NCBI GenBank assembly: GCA_963675135.1
Contig: OY776130.1
Location: 28,388,001-28,452,000 of the forward strand
Origin: Galeopsis tetrahit
Lineage: Eukaryota; Streptophyta; Magnoliopsida; Lamiales; Lamiaceae
Length of the DNA: 64,000 nt
Reading direction: 5' to 3'
Shown here piece by piece: positions 10,887 through 23,587 of the stretch. The first letter of the stretch is position 1. Each line of letters begins with the position of its first letter. A model generated the notes under the pieces. It worked only from the letters and a program-made list of their open reading frames with translations. It made no database searches and was not told where the DNA came from. Position numbers and translations under genes: made by a program.

Positions 10887-13089
10887 TGTAGGTCCCTAAT
10901 TGAGTGTAAGATTGAGTAAGCTAGTAAAAGTCTAGAGAGGAGGAGTGAATAGACTTTTAAAAATCTTTCAAAATATCAGAGTTAAACAATGCAGAATATC
11001 AGAATTTATATGAGCCCTTAGATTTATACTCAACTATTCAATGAACACCTTACTAGTCTATCTTACATGCAGATTAATCAATTAACAATTCAATCAATCA
11101 AACACAAATAAAACAGTAAGTAAATCAACACACAAGATTTATAATGGTTCGCAGAGACGGACCGAGAGAGGGACAAAATCTTTTTTTTTAATATATATAT
11201 CCTTCAAGTCCATTAACTATGATGAAGAATTTATATGAAAAAATATCCCATTAACTATGATGAAGAATTTATATGAAAAAATAGCCCATTAACAAAGTCC
11301 AATATATAAAGTTAAAGACCCGTATGCCAATTAAAATTACAAGTTTGCCATTCTTTGTTGATATCAGTTTAGAATGCTCTCGTCAAAGGTAATTTTTTTT
11401 TTTTATTTCTTAATTTTATCAATTCCTAATTGTAATTTTACTAAACAAAATTATGTATACATATTAAAGGGTTATTTGATCACTCAAGTTCAGAAATACT
11501 TATTTCTATAAATTTTCGATTAAAACATCATAGACCGTCATAAAAAAATTGAAGACTCATCAAACTCAATTGTAACGTGTAGTTATAATTTAATTTGAAT
11601 TTTATGAAATGTATTTATTTTATATATAAAACAGTGTTTATGTACAATTTTTATTTTTTTGAATTATGTACAAATATTTTTAAGTTATAGGAATTAAAGT
11701 GTTTCCAGTCTTTGAGCTAATTTTTAATTTTGTCTAGTGGAATACATTTTGATTTTGATCCCGTAAGTTGGCCAAAATTTTGAATTTAGTTAAATTATCT
11801 ATCATTGCAGGTAAATGAATCGGTCAAATTCATTTTTTTCTCCATTTTTCTACACATGATCAAATTCATTGTTGATTTGAATTGCATACGAGCTAAGGAT
11901 TTGACGGTTCATTTACCTACAATGACAGGTAATTGAACTGAATTCAAAATTTTGAACAATTGATAAAACCAAAATCAAAATGTATATTCTATCAGGACTA
12001 AATTTAAAATTAGTACTCCTATAACTTAAAGGACTACAAAAACTTTAATCCCTAAATTATATATCGATTGTACCCCTAGTTTTAAAATCCTGGGTCCGCC
12101 CCTGGTGGTTCGCCAACTTGTCTACATCCACTCTCACAACTCCAGTCGTGATATTTTATTAACTTGTCTTGTGGCTTTAAGTCCCAAAACTAAGACTTCG
12201 ATCTTTTCGAATATACTACCAAGTATATCTTCGATCTAACAACTAGCTATTTTACAAGTAACTAGCAACTTGATTAACAACAAAAACTATAAAGAAAAAC
12301 TTCTCTATATGCAGTAGCCTTCTTCTTGAATAACACTTGTCTATTCTGGCTTCTTCAAACTTTGTTTTCTTGCTTGAACTCTGCGAGTTTCCTTACTTTT
12401 GAATTTCTTCAGTATACGCTTTAGTAGTTTGAATATCAGTAGTCTTCAACGTTGTAAGTCTCCAACTATTTATAGACTTCACTTCTTCAAGATTAGTTTG
12501 TTACTTATCAACCTTTTCTTGATAACTTCCTTCAACAAACTTCATAACCGTTTTCTTCTTATATCATCACGCGTTTATCAGTTAATTAGTTATTCCATAA
12601 CTAACTCTTTATATCTTCACTTTGATACGTTCTTATCTTTATTTCTTCTCTGCGCGAACTTGACTTGTCTTCTCTTAACACTTAGAATATTTCACAGCTT
12701 CTCAGCACTTGTCTTGTCTTACACAAGTCTTGTCTTGTAGTCTTCTCTTCTCAGTAGAACTAATCTAGTCCTATCAACTAATCTATCAAAACTATTACAT
12801 TACTTTAAGCTTTATAAAACAGCTTAGTCAACTTACAAACTATACATCAATACAACATGAATATAAGCTTCTATACAACAATTATAAGCTTATCATAAAA
12901 TCCTATAGTAAACTTTCTTTCCAACACTTTGTTTATTTTCCAGTATGCTTATACTTGTCTAATCTTGTTATAAGACGACTTCCATAACTAGATCAGTCAA
13001 CACTTAGAAATATATTCAAGTTCTCTTTTTGGCTTATCAAAACTACTTCAACATCAATTAGGATTTGTCTTAGAATTCATATCCCAACA
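10887..13089 (-). repeat. Copia A 3' LTR, enlarged by a hAT-like insertion
   Basis: Starts TGTAGGTCCCTAATTGAG and ends CATATCCCAACA. It aligns throughout with the copy at 22340-23587. Without the 953-bp insertion and its 8-bp duplication it is about 1,242 bp, close to the other LTR (1,248 bp). The 113-residue frame at 12399 recurs in the other LTR and is not a gene. Confidence 0.9.
11152..12104. mobile_element. hAT-like non-autonomous element, 953 bp
   Basis: Begins CAGAGACGGACC and ends GGTCCGCCCCTG, an inverted repeat with 10 of 12 matches. It is flanked by ATGGTTCG (11144-11151) and GTGGTTCG (12105-12112), an 8-bp hAT-type duplication with one change. The undisturbed LTRs read GTGGTTC here, so the left copy has mutated. 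The interior is AT-rich and has no transposase. Confidence 0.85.
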
Positions 13090-13104
13090 ATTTCTCCCTT
13101 TTTG
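13090..13104 (-). promoter_or_regulatory. Copia A polypurine tract
   Basis: On the minus strand AAAAAGGGAGAAAT abuts the 3' LTR, the position where plus-strand DNA priming occurs. The surrounding TCATCAAAAAGGGAGAAAT is almost the same as the tract of Copia B at 61409-61423. Confidence 0.8.
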
Positions 13105-13260
13105 ATGAAGCCAAAACTAATTGAATTATTTTAAGTAAATAGATCAATTAAGTAGTTATCTTATCAAAATAGTTCATCTTTTCATTCATTGTAAATCAAA
13201 TCAGAATGATTACAATTACTTAGCAAAATAAAATCGAAATAAGTAAAACACTTACAGTCT

Positions 13261-16200
13261 TCAATCCATGCTTCCTCCACTTGGGGTATCAGTTTCTGGA
13301 TCAGGTATTTGAAATGCTTCCAAAATCCTTCTATGAATATCTGAGATGTGATCTTCATTGTCGATCTTCTCATCTTCAAGAAATTTCTCTTCAAATTTCT
13401 TAATCGCATTGAAGTCAACTCTTTTTCCAGATCCTAACATAGGTGTTTCCCATTTAGGAAATTCAGGACTTAGAATGTTATATCCAACATCAGTAGCAAT
13501 CCTCATGATTAAATTTCACAAGTTGTTGTCTTCAGCTTCCATAAACTTCTCAAAGTTTACAAACAACTCGTTTTGGCTTGTAGGATCTCCATATCTTCTA
13601 ACAATTCAATGAGCAATCTCCCATTTCTTCTTGACAATTTTCCAAATATCTTGATGTTTAGCATCAATGAACTTGTCAACGAGAGCATTCTCTATCTCAT
13701 CTGGATTTTCCTTGCAATCTTGAAGTCTCTTGATATGTTTGCCTAACACCTTCTTGTTAGCATACTTATCATCTTCAATCTTTTGCTTTTTCAGAATTTC
13801 TTCATCATCTCCTAATCAAGCAAGTATCTCACCTAAAGATTCTTTCTTTGTTTCAAGCTTTCTTTTCACTCGCCTTGGCTGGACTTGGATTTCTTCAGAT
13901 ACTTTGGATTTTCCTTTCGACAACCTCAACTGTTCTTCAGCACTGACCTGTTCTTTCTCAGTTGTCTTCACTAGTCTTCCCCTTCTAAGTCGATTTGTCT
14001 CTTGAATTTGAACATCAGTCTAAATTTCAGTTTCTTTCTCCTTTACTTCTTCAACCTCTTCCCCCTTTTTGGCTTCATCACTTGCCTTCAAGGTGAAAAG
14101 TGAGGTGAATCTAGTCATCTCCTCTTGTACAAACTGCTTCATCAGAATGGTTGCTTTCTTAATTTGCTTCTGATGACTTGCATCTTGACTCAGCTTCTCA
14201 AGACGATCAGCAGTGTACTCGAGCTTCTTCGAATTAAGATTGAGCTCATTTTTGAAGTGAGTAGCAGTCAGCTTCAAAAGTCTGTTTTCTTCTATCATAG
14301 CTGTTAGAAAAGATCTCGCTTGAACCAACTGTTCATGAGCTTCTCGTGTTTGCTCATCAGCAATTTCAATCTTTACCCTGTAAACTCTTTCCATTTTCTT
14401 CGATTCATGAGCTAGAACTCTTGCGAAATCAACTGAACTCTTCTCTTAATATTCGACTTGGTTCTGAAGAAAAGTTTCCAACAGATTGAACATCTATTGT
14501 CTGAAGGTCGCATCTAACTGATTTACCACATTTATAATCATTTCTTTCGAATCAGTCACAAGAGAACTGTTCTGGTCTATCAGCACCTTCTTGACATCAG
14601 ATTTAAAAATTTCATCTATTGCTGCTTTCACGACTTGTCTCAAATCGTCTTTCAAATTTTCAAAAGATGTATTTGGAATGGCTTGAGTTGTGTGAACAAC
14701 TTCTTCAGGAACAACATCTTCCATCAACTCATCTTCTTCAGCAACAGGAACTTCAACCAACTGCAGATCAGTAAAAGCGAACTCCTCGACTTCTTCGACT
14801 GGCTGCACACTTCCAGCAATAGCTTTCAAATTCAAAGGAGTTGAGTAAGGAATGATAGCTAACCTTGCTTCTTTGGCTCTGCGTTCAACTTCATCACATT
14901 CCTTCTTGACCATCTCAACTAGTCTGGCAGTGTAAGCACATGTTTCAGACGGAAAATACTTTTCTATCTGTCTGGTGATCTGACCAACATTGCACCTCGG
15001 ACCATGTGCATGCTCAACTTGGAATTCAAAGACAATTCCTCTAAGTTGATCAGAAACATTCTCCAGATCGATAACCAGATCAGATGACTCCAACTCAGCT
15101 TTCACGAAGTCATCTTCAGAGTATTGAACACCAATACTTGCTTTAACATCAGATGACAACACCTCATCTGGTATATTCAGCATCTTCTTAACAAGATTAG
15201 TTAAGGCTTCAGGAGATCTTAATTCTGAGTGCTTCTTCACTCCACTGATCTCTTTCTGTTCAAGTTTCCAGTCTTGAAAGTTAGAGATTCCGTCCATGCC
15301 AGTGATTACTTCAAACATATCTTCACATGGTCCTTCTCTCAAGGCAACCCATGTGCATATGCAATCAACTTCTCATAAGCTTCCGAGCTTGTATCAATCT
15401 CAACAGAAGGCAGAATCTTCTTCAAATTCTTGGTCATTTGTGCACGGAGTCTCTTCTCCCTTGGGCACATTGGATAATCGACCAGGTTGGGAAATCTATT
15501 TTATGGAGGGGTCTGAGTGAGTGGGGTCCTCTGCTCAGTTGCTGAAGTGTCAGCTAGTGGAGTTCCCAAAATAGATTGGTTCAAAGGGTCAACATATTCT
15601 GTTGTGGGTAAAGGTAAATTTTGGGTGGTGGTTTCTTGGGGCTTTGATGTGTCTTGGTCAAGTAGATCAGCTGATACGTATATGGGTGTGTCTTGGGTTA
15701 AAAGAGAGTTAAGATGTTGAACAAACTTTGGAGTGGTTTGGGGAGCAGGTCTGGCACGAGAACGAAGTGTTCTTGCCTTGGTTTTAACTGGAATAGAAGG
15801 AGGAGATAGAATGGGTGAAATAGTAGAAGTACTAACCATTCTAGCCTTCTTGGCTGGAGATGAGCTTGTTTCGGCCACCAGACGAGTAGGAGGAGGAGGA
15901 CCAGACAAGTCGCCTCTGGGAATTTGACTTATCCGTAATCTGTACACTTCTTCCGTCTCCATCTCTTCTTTCGAAGACTCGTATGATTCTATTTCTTCAG
16001 AATCTTCAACTATTTGTGCCTCGTCCGAAACATATTCAACTAGTGCACCACTAGTTCCACCTTCTTCAGCTTGCACCTCTTCTTCTCCACTAGACGACTC
16101 AGCCTCTATCATGGTGTCTCTAGGATTAATCTAAATCTGCTTCTTCTCAGCAATCCTTCCTTGAGTCTGTCTATCGATAGCATCCTTTCTCAAATAAAAC

Positions 16201-16967
16201 TTAAGAACATGAAATGGCTTACCCTTGCTCCAATTCTTCTTCGACGGCAACAAGTAGGGTAGGAGGATACTAAGCTTGTTTCCAAAGCTAACAGTAGCCG
16301 ACACCGTCCATTCACCGGTAGCACTATCAACTTTAACATACTTCGAAAAGTACATTAATCTATCCATAAACAACTTCTGCCAGTTGCCCTCAGTGATTCC
16401 TTCATAAATCGCAGCCATTACTCTTGTCTTCTGAAGAGTAACTGAATCATAACTTCCAGTAACACCTAACAACATCTTGCTAGCGATGTCTAGAAGAGTC
16501 TTGTACTTGGGCAACAACCGCTTCTTCTTGATAGCAGTGGGCCTTCCATCACTTGAAAGACTCAATTTCATTCCCCAGAAAATACTTAGGTATCTCAATT
16601 CTTGACCCGTAGCATACATTTCAACATCAATAGAACCTGGATTCAAATGCAGCTTCTCATCCAGCATTTCTCTGGTCACCTTCACCCTTCTACCACTGAT
16701 AGAAGACTCAATGTACTCGCCTCTATGAGTAGCAGATGCATAAAACTCCAAAACTTCTTCTTCCAGCACAGTCTCTGGGTACAACTCCAAATACGGCTTC
16801 AAACCACAATGATAACACTTGAGAAGAATCTCTATGTTATCGTCAGTGTGCCTTCCCTTGAAGAAGAGAGAACTCTCCACATGAACTTTGCCTTCCGAGG
16901 CATACTTTCCAAGATTGAACCTAGCTTGCATGTTAGATTCAGAGTCGAAAATCGAAACAATAGACAT
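13261..16967 (-). pseudogene. Copia A third ORF (Sirevirus 3' ORF), decayed
   Basis: A long reading frame downstream of pol, starting MSIVSIFDSE at 16967. The frame runs to a TAG at 16131-16133, continues in the same frame to about 15501, shifts frame before 15342, then continues with stops near 14494, 14434 and 14020 and others to the end (PSGGSMD) at 13261. The N-terminal 280 residues form a compact domain, the middle is acidic and Ser/Pro-rich, and residues around 14394-14050 are strongly coiled-coil-like (Glu, Lys, Leu, Gln). It corresponds in position and layout to the third ORF of Copia B, but sequence similarity is low. The role of this protein is unknown. I see no signal peptide or membrane segment. 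Confidence 0.75.
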
Positions 16968-17875
16968 TTTCGATGGGAATGGGTGTGAAACACAACTAAT
17001 CACAAAAGAGTAGTAGGATTTAGAGAAATCAAAGGCTTGAAAGTAGGAAAGTTGAGTAAACGTGGGGAGTAATTTTAGGAATGGGGTTTTATGATTTGGG
17101 GTTTTTGAATCGTGTGGTGTGGATCGAGTAGACTAATCCAACGGTAAGAATTAGACTCTTGGTATTCAGTTGTGGAATCGAGAATATTATGCGATTTGAT
17201 ATTGTAAATTTTGGAATCCAACTTTGTTATTGGTTAGGAAAGAAGAGTGTACTCATCTAACCTAAGTCAGTAGGTTTAGGCGGGAACTGGGTGTATACAC
17301 CTCATTAAATGGAGTGTATAAATCCCGTTTTAGGTTTTCCAAAACTTTTGCAATTTCAAATTACAATAATACCCTTAATTCAGTTTCAAATACTTAGTGA
17401 ATTTCAAACACATAAGAACTTATCTGGTCTGTTCGAGTTCATCAGAACAGATTAGTAGACTTCAGTTGCACTAGACGAGTTCCCCCTTCGACTGTGCTTG
17501 TCTGTCTGACGGTCGAACTTCTTCATGTACCTATCTTGTCTTGAGCGACGTGTGAGAGTAGATACAAGTAGTAGAGTAGAATAATTAATTTGTATATCAG
17601 TCATAAGTAGTAATCAAGGTTTTGATCAAGATGACTTTTAACAAACTTAAGAGTCGACATAAGGATATTTAAGAAATCATAGATTCCCCCTTAATTGTAT
17701 ATCCTCCTAGTATTACCCTCAGCTTTACCAGCTTCCTCATCGGGTTGTTTGGTCATCTTGTCTGACCTTGTTTACCTGGATCTAGTCGAGTCTGAAAGTA
17801 GTGTGACTTGTCTATGTTGAACTCATCTTTTCTGCAAATGGCTTGCTATTGTGTACCTGTCTTGTTAGTACAGTA
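16968..17875 (-). other. Copia A spacer between pol and third ORF
   Basis: Non-coding, AT-rich. The corresponding spacer in Copia B holds a TATA-like site; here a GATTTATACACTCC stretch on the minus strand near 17320 is the nearest equivalent, weakly supported. Confidence 0.45.
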
Positions 17876-18870
17876 TTATGTAGTAGTAGGGTCTAGATCA
17901 ATCAATCCTAAGCTAATGCATAACTCTCTAAATCGAGCTTCAGGAAGTGGTTTTTTAAGAGTGTCAGCTCTCTGAATGCCAGTATGAATCTTTTCCATGC
18001 GTATATTCTTCTTCTCAACATGATCACGTATGAAATGATGTCGTACATCTACATGCTTACATCGTGTATGTAAAAGAGGATTTTGAGTGATAGCAATAGC
18101 ACTATTACTGTCACAGAATATAGGTACATTTTATTCTACAATATTGTAGTCTCTGAGTTGTTGCATTAACCATAATAGCTGACTACAACAACTACCTGCA
18201 GCCATGTACTCTGCTTCAGTAGTAGAGGTTGCTACACTAGTCCGTTTCTTTGAAAACCATGAAATGAGTTTAGAACCTAGGAATTGGCATGAACCGGATG
18301 TTGATTTACTATCAATTTTGCAACCACCAAAGTCCGAGTCTGAATATCCACTTAAGAATAGATCATCATCTGTAGGATATCACAAACCTCGATTAATGGT
18401 TCCTTTCAGATATTTCAATATTCTTTTGGCAGATTCCAGGTGACTTTCCTTGGGGTTAGCTTGAAATCGTGCACACACACCAACAACAAAAGTTATATCC
18501 GGCCTACTGGCAGTCAAGTAGAGTAATGAACCAATTAAACCACGATAGTATGATTGATCGACGCACTTACCTCGTTCATCAGGATCCATGCGGTAGACGG
18601 GTAACATTGGTACTCCAACAGTTTTACAGGTTTTGATGCCATACTTATCAAGTAGATTACGAGTATACTTGGCTTGATTTATGAATATGCCTTCATCAGA
18701 TTGTTTTACTTGAAGACCAAGAAAGTAATTCATTTCTCCCACCATAGACATTTCAAATTTACTTTGCATGAGTTTCGAAAAACTCTCGCTCATGCTTTTG
18801 TTGGGTGAACCAAAAATGATATCATCCACGTAAATTTGAACAAGTAGGATATCCTTCCCTTCTTGTCTTC

Positions 18871-20096
18871 TGTAGGTCCCCAAAGTTGAGTTAATATCGA
18901 GTAAGCTAGTGAAAATGTCTAGAGGGGGGTGAATAGACTTTTCAAAATTCTTTCGATATATCAAAGTACAATGCGGAATACAGAATTAATCAATGAGCCA
19001 AATACAAGTTTATACTCAACTTCTTAATTCGAGAACTCTGTTCTATGTATACTCAACTAGTCTTGTTCAGATATGTATGTTTAACAAGTAAACAGTTAAT
19101 CAATTAAACACAAACAAAACAGTAAAGTAAACAACACAAACAATTTATAGTGGTTCGACAACTTGTCTACGTCCACTCTCACAAACCCAGTTGTGATGTT
19201 TTCTTATCAACTCGTCCAATGGAGTACAATTTGTGTGTTCTTGTAATTTTAAGTCCCAAGAAAAAGACTTAGATCTTCTCGACTATACTACCAAGTATAT
19301 CTTCGATCTTACTAGAGATTTACAAGTATCTAGCAACTTGAAAACAGTAAACAAAAACGTAAAACTTATTCAGTAGCAGCCTTCTGGTTTCTTCACTTGA
19401 CTTCTGGACTTGCTTTCTGAACTTCAAAAACTCTGAGAGTAACTTGCTTCGAACGCTTCAATAATACTTCAGTAAGTAGATTTTCAGTAGTCTTTAATCA
19501 ATAAACGCCTTGGGGTATTTATAGATTTCAACTTCAAGATCTTTGTCAGTTGTAACCAACCTTTCTTGAAAACTAACTTTATCCTTCATACTTATCCTTC
19601 CACGCGTTTAAGTAGTTAATTAGTTATCTCTAACTAACTCTTCAATCCTTATCTTCACACGCGTTTGAATAACTAACTTCAAGTTGACTTGTCTTGTTGA
19701 GTCTTGTTGCGCACCTGTCTTGTGTAGACACCTTCTCTTCTTGTCTGGTCTCGCGCAGTCCATCAGTAGTAGACTATTCTAATCCTAACAAGACTATTAC
19801 GTTACTTTAAGCTTTATAACTCAGCTTAGTCAACTTAGAAATCTATACAATGAATATTTACATATGAAAATCATGAGCTTCTATACAATGTTTAATATAG
19901 CTCAATAACAACCTAAACATTTAATATATACAGTACATACGTTTTATAATAACACTTGTCTGTTCAAGATGACTTCTCTTAACTAGACTAGATCAGTCAA
20001 CACTTAGAAAATATTCAAACTACTTTTGGCTTATCAAAACTTCATCTTTATCTTTTATCATCATTTAGGACTTGTTTCAGGATTCATATCCCAACA
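18871..20096 (-). mobile_element. solo LTR nested in Copia A reverse transcriptase
   Basis: Starts TGTAGGTCCCCAAAG and ends CATATCCCAACA, related to but clearly diverged from the LTRs of Copia A. It is flanked by a perfect 5-bp duplication TCTTC (18866-18870 and 20097-20101). It has no internal region, so it is the product of recombination between two LTRs of an element that once sat in the RT domain. 1,226 bp. Confidence 0.93.
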
Positions 20097-20149
20097 TCTT
20101 CTGAACAAGGTTCAATCAACCTTGTCCTTAGTAAAATCTTTTTCAAGTA

Positions 20150-20169
20150 GAAAGAGAGAGAGAGAGAGT
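20150..20169. repeat. (GA)n microsatellite inside the RT gene
   Basis: About nine GA units on the plus strand, read as SLSLS on the minus strand. It coincides with loss of the pol reading frame. Confidence 0.8.
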
Positions 20170-21678
20170 GTCATACCAGGCTCTTGGAGCTTGCTTTAAT
20201 CTATATAAAGCTTTCTTTAACCTGTACACTTGATTGCCTTTCACTTCGAAGCTTGGGGGTTGTTCTACATATACTTCTTCAGCAAGAATACCGTTAAGAA
20301 ATGCACTTTTAACATCCATTTGAAATACAGTAAACTTCATATAAGCAGCATATGCAAGAAACAATCGAATAGCTTCTAGTCTAGCAACAAGTGCGAAGGT
20401 TTCATCATAGTCTATTCCTTCGGCTTGTGAATAGCCTTGGGCTACTAGTCTAGCCTTATTTCTTACAACTAAATCATTCTCATCTTTCTTATTTTTGAAA
20501 ATCCACCTAGTGCCAACTACATTATGGTGTTCTGGCCTATCGACAAGTTCCCAGACGTCGTTTCGAACAAACTGATTCAACTCGTCTTGTATGGCGATGA
20601 TCCAATTACTATCAGTCAATGCCTCTTTAACGGTTTTAGGCTCGATAGATGAAAGGAAACAACACCAGCAAAATAGATATGAACTAGGCTGTTCTTGCGA
20701 CTCAAAGAGTTGTCGTCTAGTCTTGACACCTTTAGTAGAGTCACCTATGATATTATCAGTAGTATGAGCAGATTTCCATGTTTTTCTAAATTTAACAGGC
20801 ACGCTTTCATCATCTAAGTCATTTATAGCATCATGCATATCTACATCATCTATATCAGCAGATTTAATAGGAGTAGATGAGTCAACTAGAGCAGGCATGT
20901 CTACTGGTCTAGTGGACTTACCTTTGTCACTTACCTTCACCTCGTCATCTAACTCGAGGGCTTTCAGGAATGGATTGTAGGCTTGAACCGATTCGTACAC
21001 TTCTGGTTCTTTGTCAGATTGAATCTTTAAGTCATTCACTTTCTTACTGATCTGGTCGGTAGACGAGTCCTGTTTTAAATTCATCGAAAACAACATGTGG
21101 TGTTTCTTCCACATAAAGAGTAAAGTAGTTGAACACTCTAAATGCTTTGCTCGTAGAGGAGTATCCTAAGAATATCCCCTGATCTGCCTTAGCATCAAAG
21201 ACATTCAACTTACTTTTCCCATTGTTATGGATGAAACACTTGAATCCGAATATATGAAAATATGAAATTCTAGGCTTTCTACCTTTCCATACCTCGTAGG
21301 GTGTTTTACCCAGTGCCCTGTTGATTGCACTTTTGTTTTGGGTGTGGCAAGCAGTGTTGATCGCCTCTGCCCAAAACTTCTGAGGAGTGTTATACTCGGC
21401 TATCATGGTTCTACATGCTTCTTTGAGTGTTCTATTTCTTCGCTCAACTACACCGTTTTGTTGTGGAGTCCTAGTTGCACTAGTCAAGTGTTGGATACCA
21501 CTTTTAGAGCAAAATTCTTTGATATAGCTATTAATGAATTCAGTCCCCTTATCACTACGAATCTTGATAATGGGCTGACTCTTCTCAACTTGAATCCTCT
21601 TCAACAGATCAGGTAGGAGAGTTTGTGTATCACTCTTCTTGTGTAAGAAGACTACCCAAGTAAACTTAGAATAATCGT

Positions 21679-22170
21679 CTACCACAACAAGCGTGTACCT
21701 TCTAACAAGCGAGTATCTAACTGGTCGATAGTTTCGCCAGCTTTCATCTTGAATGATTCAAATCTCTGTACAACAGTAGATAACTTACTTTCCTTGATCA
21801 GGGTAGTCCCTTCACAAAGGACTGCAAGTCTATCCCACATCTCTTTAGCAGACTTACATTTTAATACTTTACCTTGATACTCATTAGGTAGAGTATGTAA
21901 AATATAATTATTTGCTAAGCTGTCCAGATTATTTTGCCTCATTTCTTCTAAAGTGAGTTCTGACCTTGGTTTGGGCACGAGCACGCCAACGGCCTTGGAT
22001 GGTTCGAGTGTAGCAGTATTTGCGGTCATAGTGACGATTGGTCCCTCTTTGACGACGGACACCATCAGGTCGTGTGTCGAGCTGAAAATGGCTTCCATTC
22101 TGAGTTTCCAGTAGTCATAGTCTTGCACTGAAAACTTAGGCAATTTGTTAGCGTTGATTTCCATAACCAT
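21679..22170 (-). pseudogene. Copia A gag, truncated and joined to integrase
   Basis: Starts MVMEINANKLPKFSVQDYDY and shows the UBN2/DUF4219 features of copia Gag (YDYWKLRMEAIFSS, CKSAKEMWDRLAVLCEGT). After ETIDQLDTR the frame runs straight into integrase sequence read out of frame and stops at 21679. The remainder of gag, its zinc knuckle, the protease and the pre-integrase domain are absent. By comparison with Copia B about 2.65 kb is missing. The gag start lies about 155 bp after the primer-binding site. Confidence 0.88.
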
Positions 22171-22325
22171 TATGCAAGAAGATCAGTAGGAATATATCAG
22201 ACAGATCAAAGATATAAAAAATACAGAAAAAATCAAGTAAGATGATATGATCAAATACAAACGGACACCAGGACTTCCCTCAAAGTCTTTCTGGTGATCA
22301 AGAAACAGCAGTTCAAAGAACTACT

Positions 22326-22337
22326 GCTCTGATACCA
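22326..22337 (-). promoter_or_regulatory. Copia A primer-binding site
   Basis: On the minus strand TGGTATCAGAGC, the standard sequence complementary to the 3' end of initiator methionine tRNA, starting 2 bases inside the 5' LTR. Confidence 0.92.
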
Positions 22338-22339
22338 CT

Positions 22340-23587
22340 TGTAGGTCCCTAGTTGAGTGTAAGATTGAGTAAACTAGTAAAAGCCTAGAGGGGAGGGGTG
22401 AATAGACTTTTAAAAATCTTTCAAACTATCAGAGTTAAACAATGCGGAATATCAGAATTTATATGAGCCCTTAGATTTTTACTCAACTATTCAATGAACA
22501 CCTTACTAGTCTATCTTATATGCAGATTAATCAATTAACAATTCAATCAATCAAACACAAATAAAACAGTAAGTAAATCAACACACAAGATTTATAGTGG
22601 TTCCACAACTTGTCTACATCTACTCTCACAACTCCAGTCGTGATATTTTATTAACTTGTCTTGTGGCTTTAAGTACCAAAACTAAGACTTCGATCTTTTC
22701 GAATATACTACCAGGTATATGTTCGATCTAACAACTAGCTATTTTACAAGTAACTAGCAACTTGATTAACAACAAAAACTATAAAGAAAAACTTCTCTAT
22801 ATGCAGTAGCCTTCTTCTTGAATAACACTTGTCTATTCTGGCTTCTTCAAACTTTGTTTTCTTGCTTGAACTCTACGAGTTTCCTTGCTTTTGAATTTCT
22901 TCAGTATACGTTGTAGTAGTTTGAATATCAGTAGTCTTCAACGTTGTAAGTCTCCAACTATTTATAGACTTCACTTCTTCAAGATTAGTTTGTTACTTAT
23001 CAACCTTTTCTTGATAACTTCCTTCAACAAACTTCATAATCGTTTTCTTCTTATCTTTTCACGCGTTTATCAGTTAATTAGTTATTCCATAACTAACTCT
23101 TCATATCTTCACTTTGATACGATCTTATCTTTATTTCTTCTCTGCGCGAACTTGACTTGTCTTCTCTTGACACTTAGAATATTTCACAGCTTCTCAGCAC
23201 TTGTCTTGTTTTGCACAAATCTTCTCTTGTAGTCTTCTCTTCTCAGTAGAACTAATCTAGTCCTATCAAATAATCTATCAAAACTATTACATTACTTTAA
23301 GCTTCATAAAACAGCTTAGTCAACTTACAACTATACATCAATACAACATGAATATAAGCTTCTATACAACAATTATAAACTTATCATAAAATCCTATAGT
23401 AAACTTTCTTTCCAACACTTAGTTTATTTTCCAGTATGCTTATACTTTGTACTTGTCTAATCTTGTCATAAAACGACTTTCATAACTAGATCAGTCAACA
23501 CTTAGAAATATATTCAAGTTCTCTTTTTGGCTTATCAAAACTACTTCAACATCAATTAGGATTTGTCTTAGGATTCATATCCCAACA
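22340..23587 (-). repeat. Copia A 5' LTR, 1,248 bp
   Basis: Runs TGTAGGTCCCTAG to CATATCCCAACA. It is closely similar to the LTR at 10887-13089 apart from scattered substitutions and the hAT-like insertion there. The many differences mark it as older than Copia B. Confidence 0.92.

Larger units (their letters stand above)
17876..21706 (-). pseudogene. Copia A pol remnant: integrase, RT, RNase H
   Basis: Integrase core begins VDDYSKFTWVVFL, with RSDKGTEF and TPQQNGVVERRNRTLKEA motifs. RT follows (NDVWELVDRPEHHNVVGTRW, FQMDVKSAFLNG). It is interrupted at 18871-20096 by a solo LTR, then resumes with QIYVDDIIFGS, the catalytic YVDD. RNase H motifs (CQFLGSKLISWFSKK, STTEAEYMAAGS) follow, ending at a TAA at 17876-17878. 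Lesions: loss of frame at a CT microsatellite near 20150, a stop just before the solo LTR, a stop after NRGL at 18380, and another in RNase H. The protease and the N-terminal integrase region are missing because of a deletion. Confidence 0.9.
10887..23587 (-). mobile_element. Copia element A, Sirevirus-like, decayed deletion derivative
   Basis: A minus-strand Ty1/copia element. Both LTRs run TGTAGGTCCC to CATATCCCAACA on the plus strand. The primer-binding site complementary to initiator Met-tRNA lies inside the right LTR, and the polypurine tract lies next to the left LTR. The flanks CATGG (10882-10886) and CATGT (23588-23592) match at 4 of 5 bases, a probable TSD. Order from the 5' end: truncated gag, integrase, RT, RNase H, then a long third ORF, as in Sireviruses. 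It contains a nested solo LTR, a hAT-like insertion, a large internal deletion and many stops, so it is inactive. Confidence 0.9.

Noticed and set aside
12399..12740. 113-residue hydrophobic ORF, repeated at 22885-23232
   Set aside because: The two frames are simply the same stretch of the two Copia A LTRs; the conservation is of LTR DNA, not of protein.
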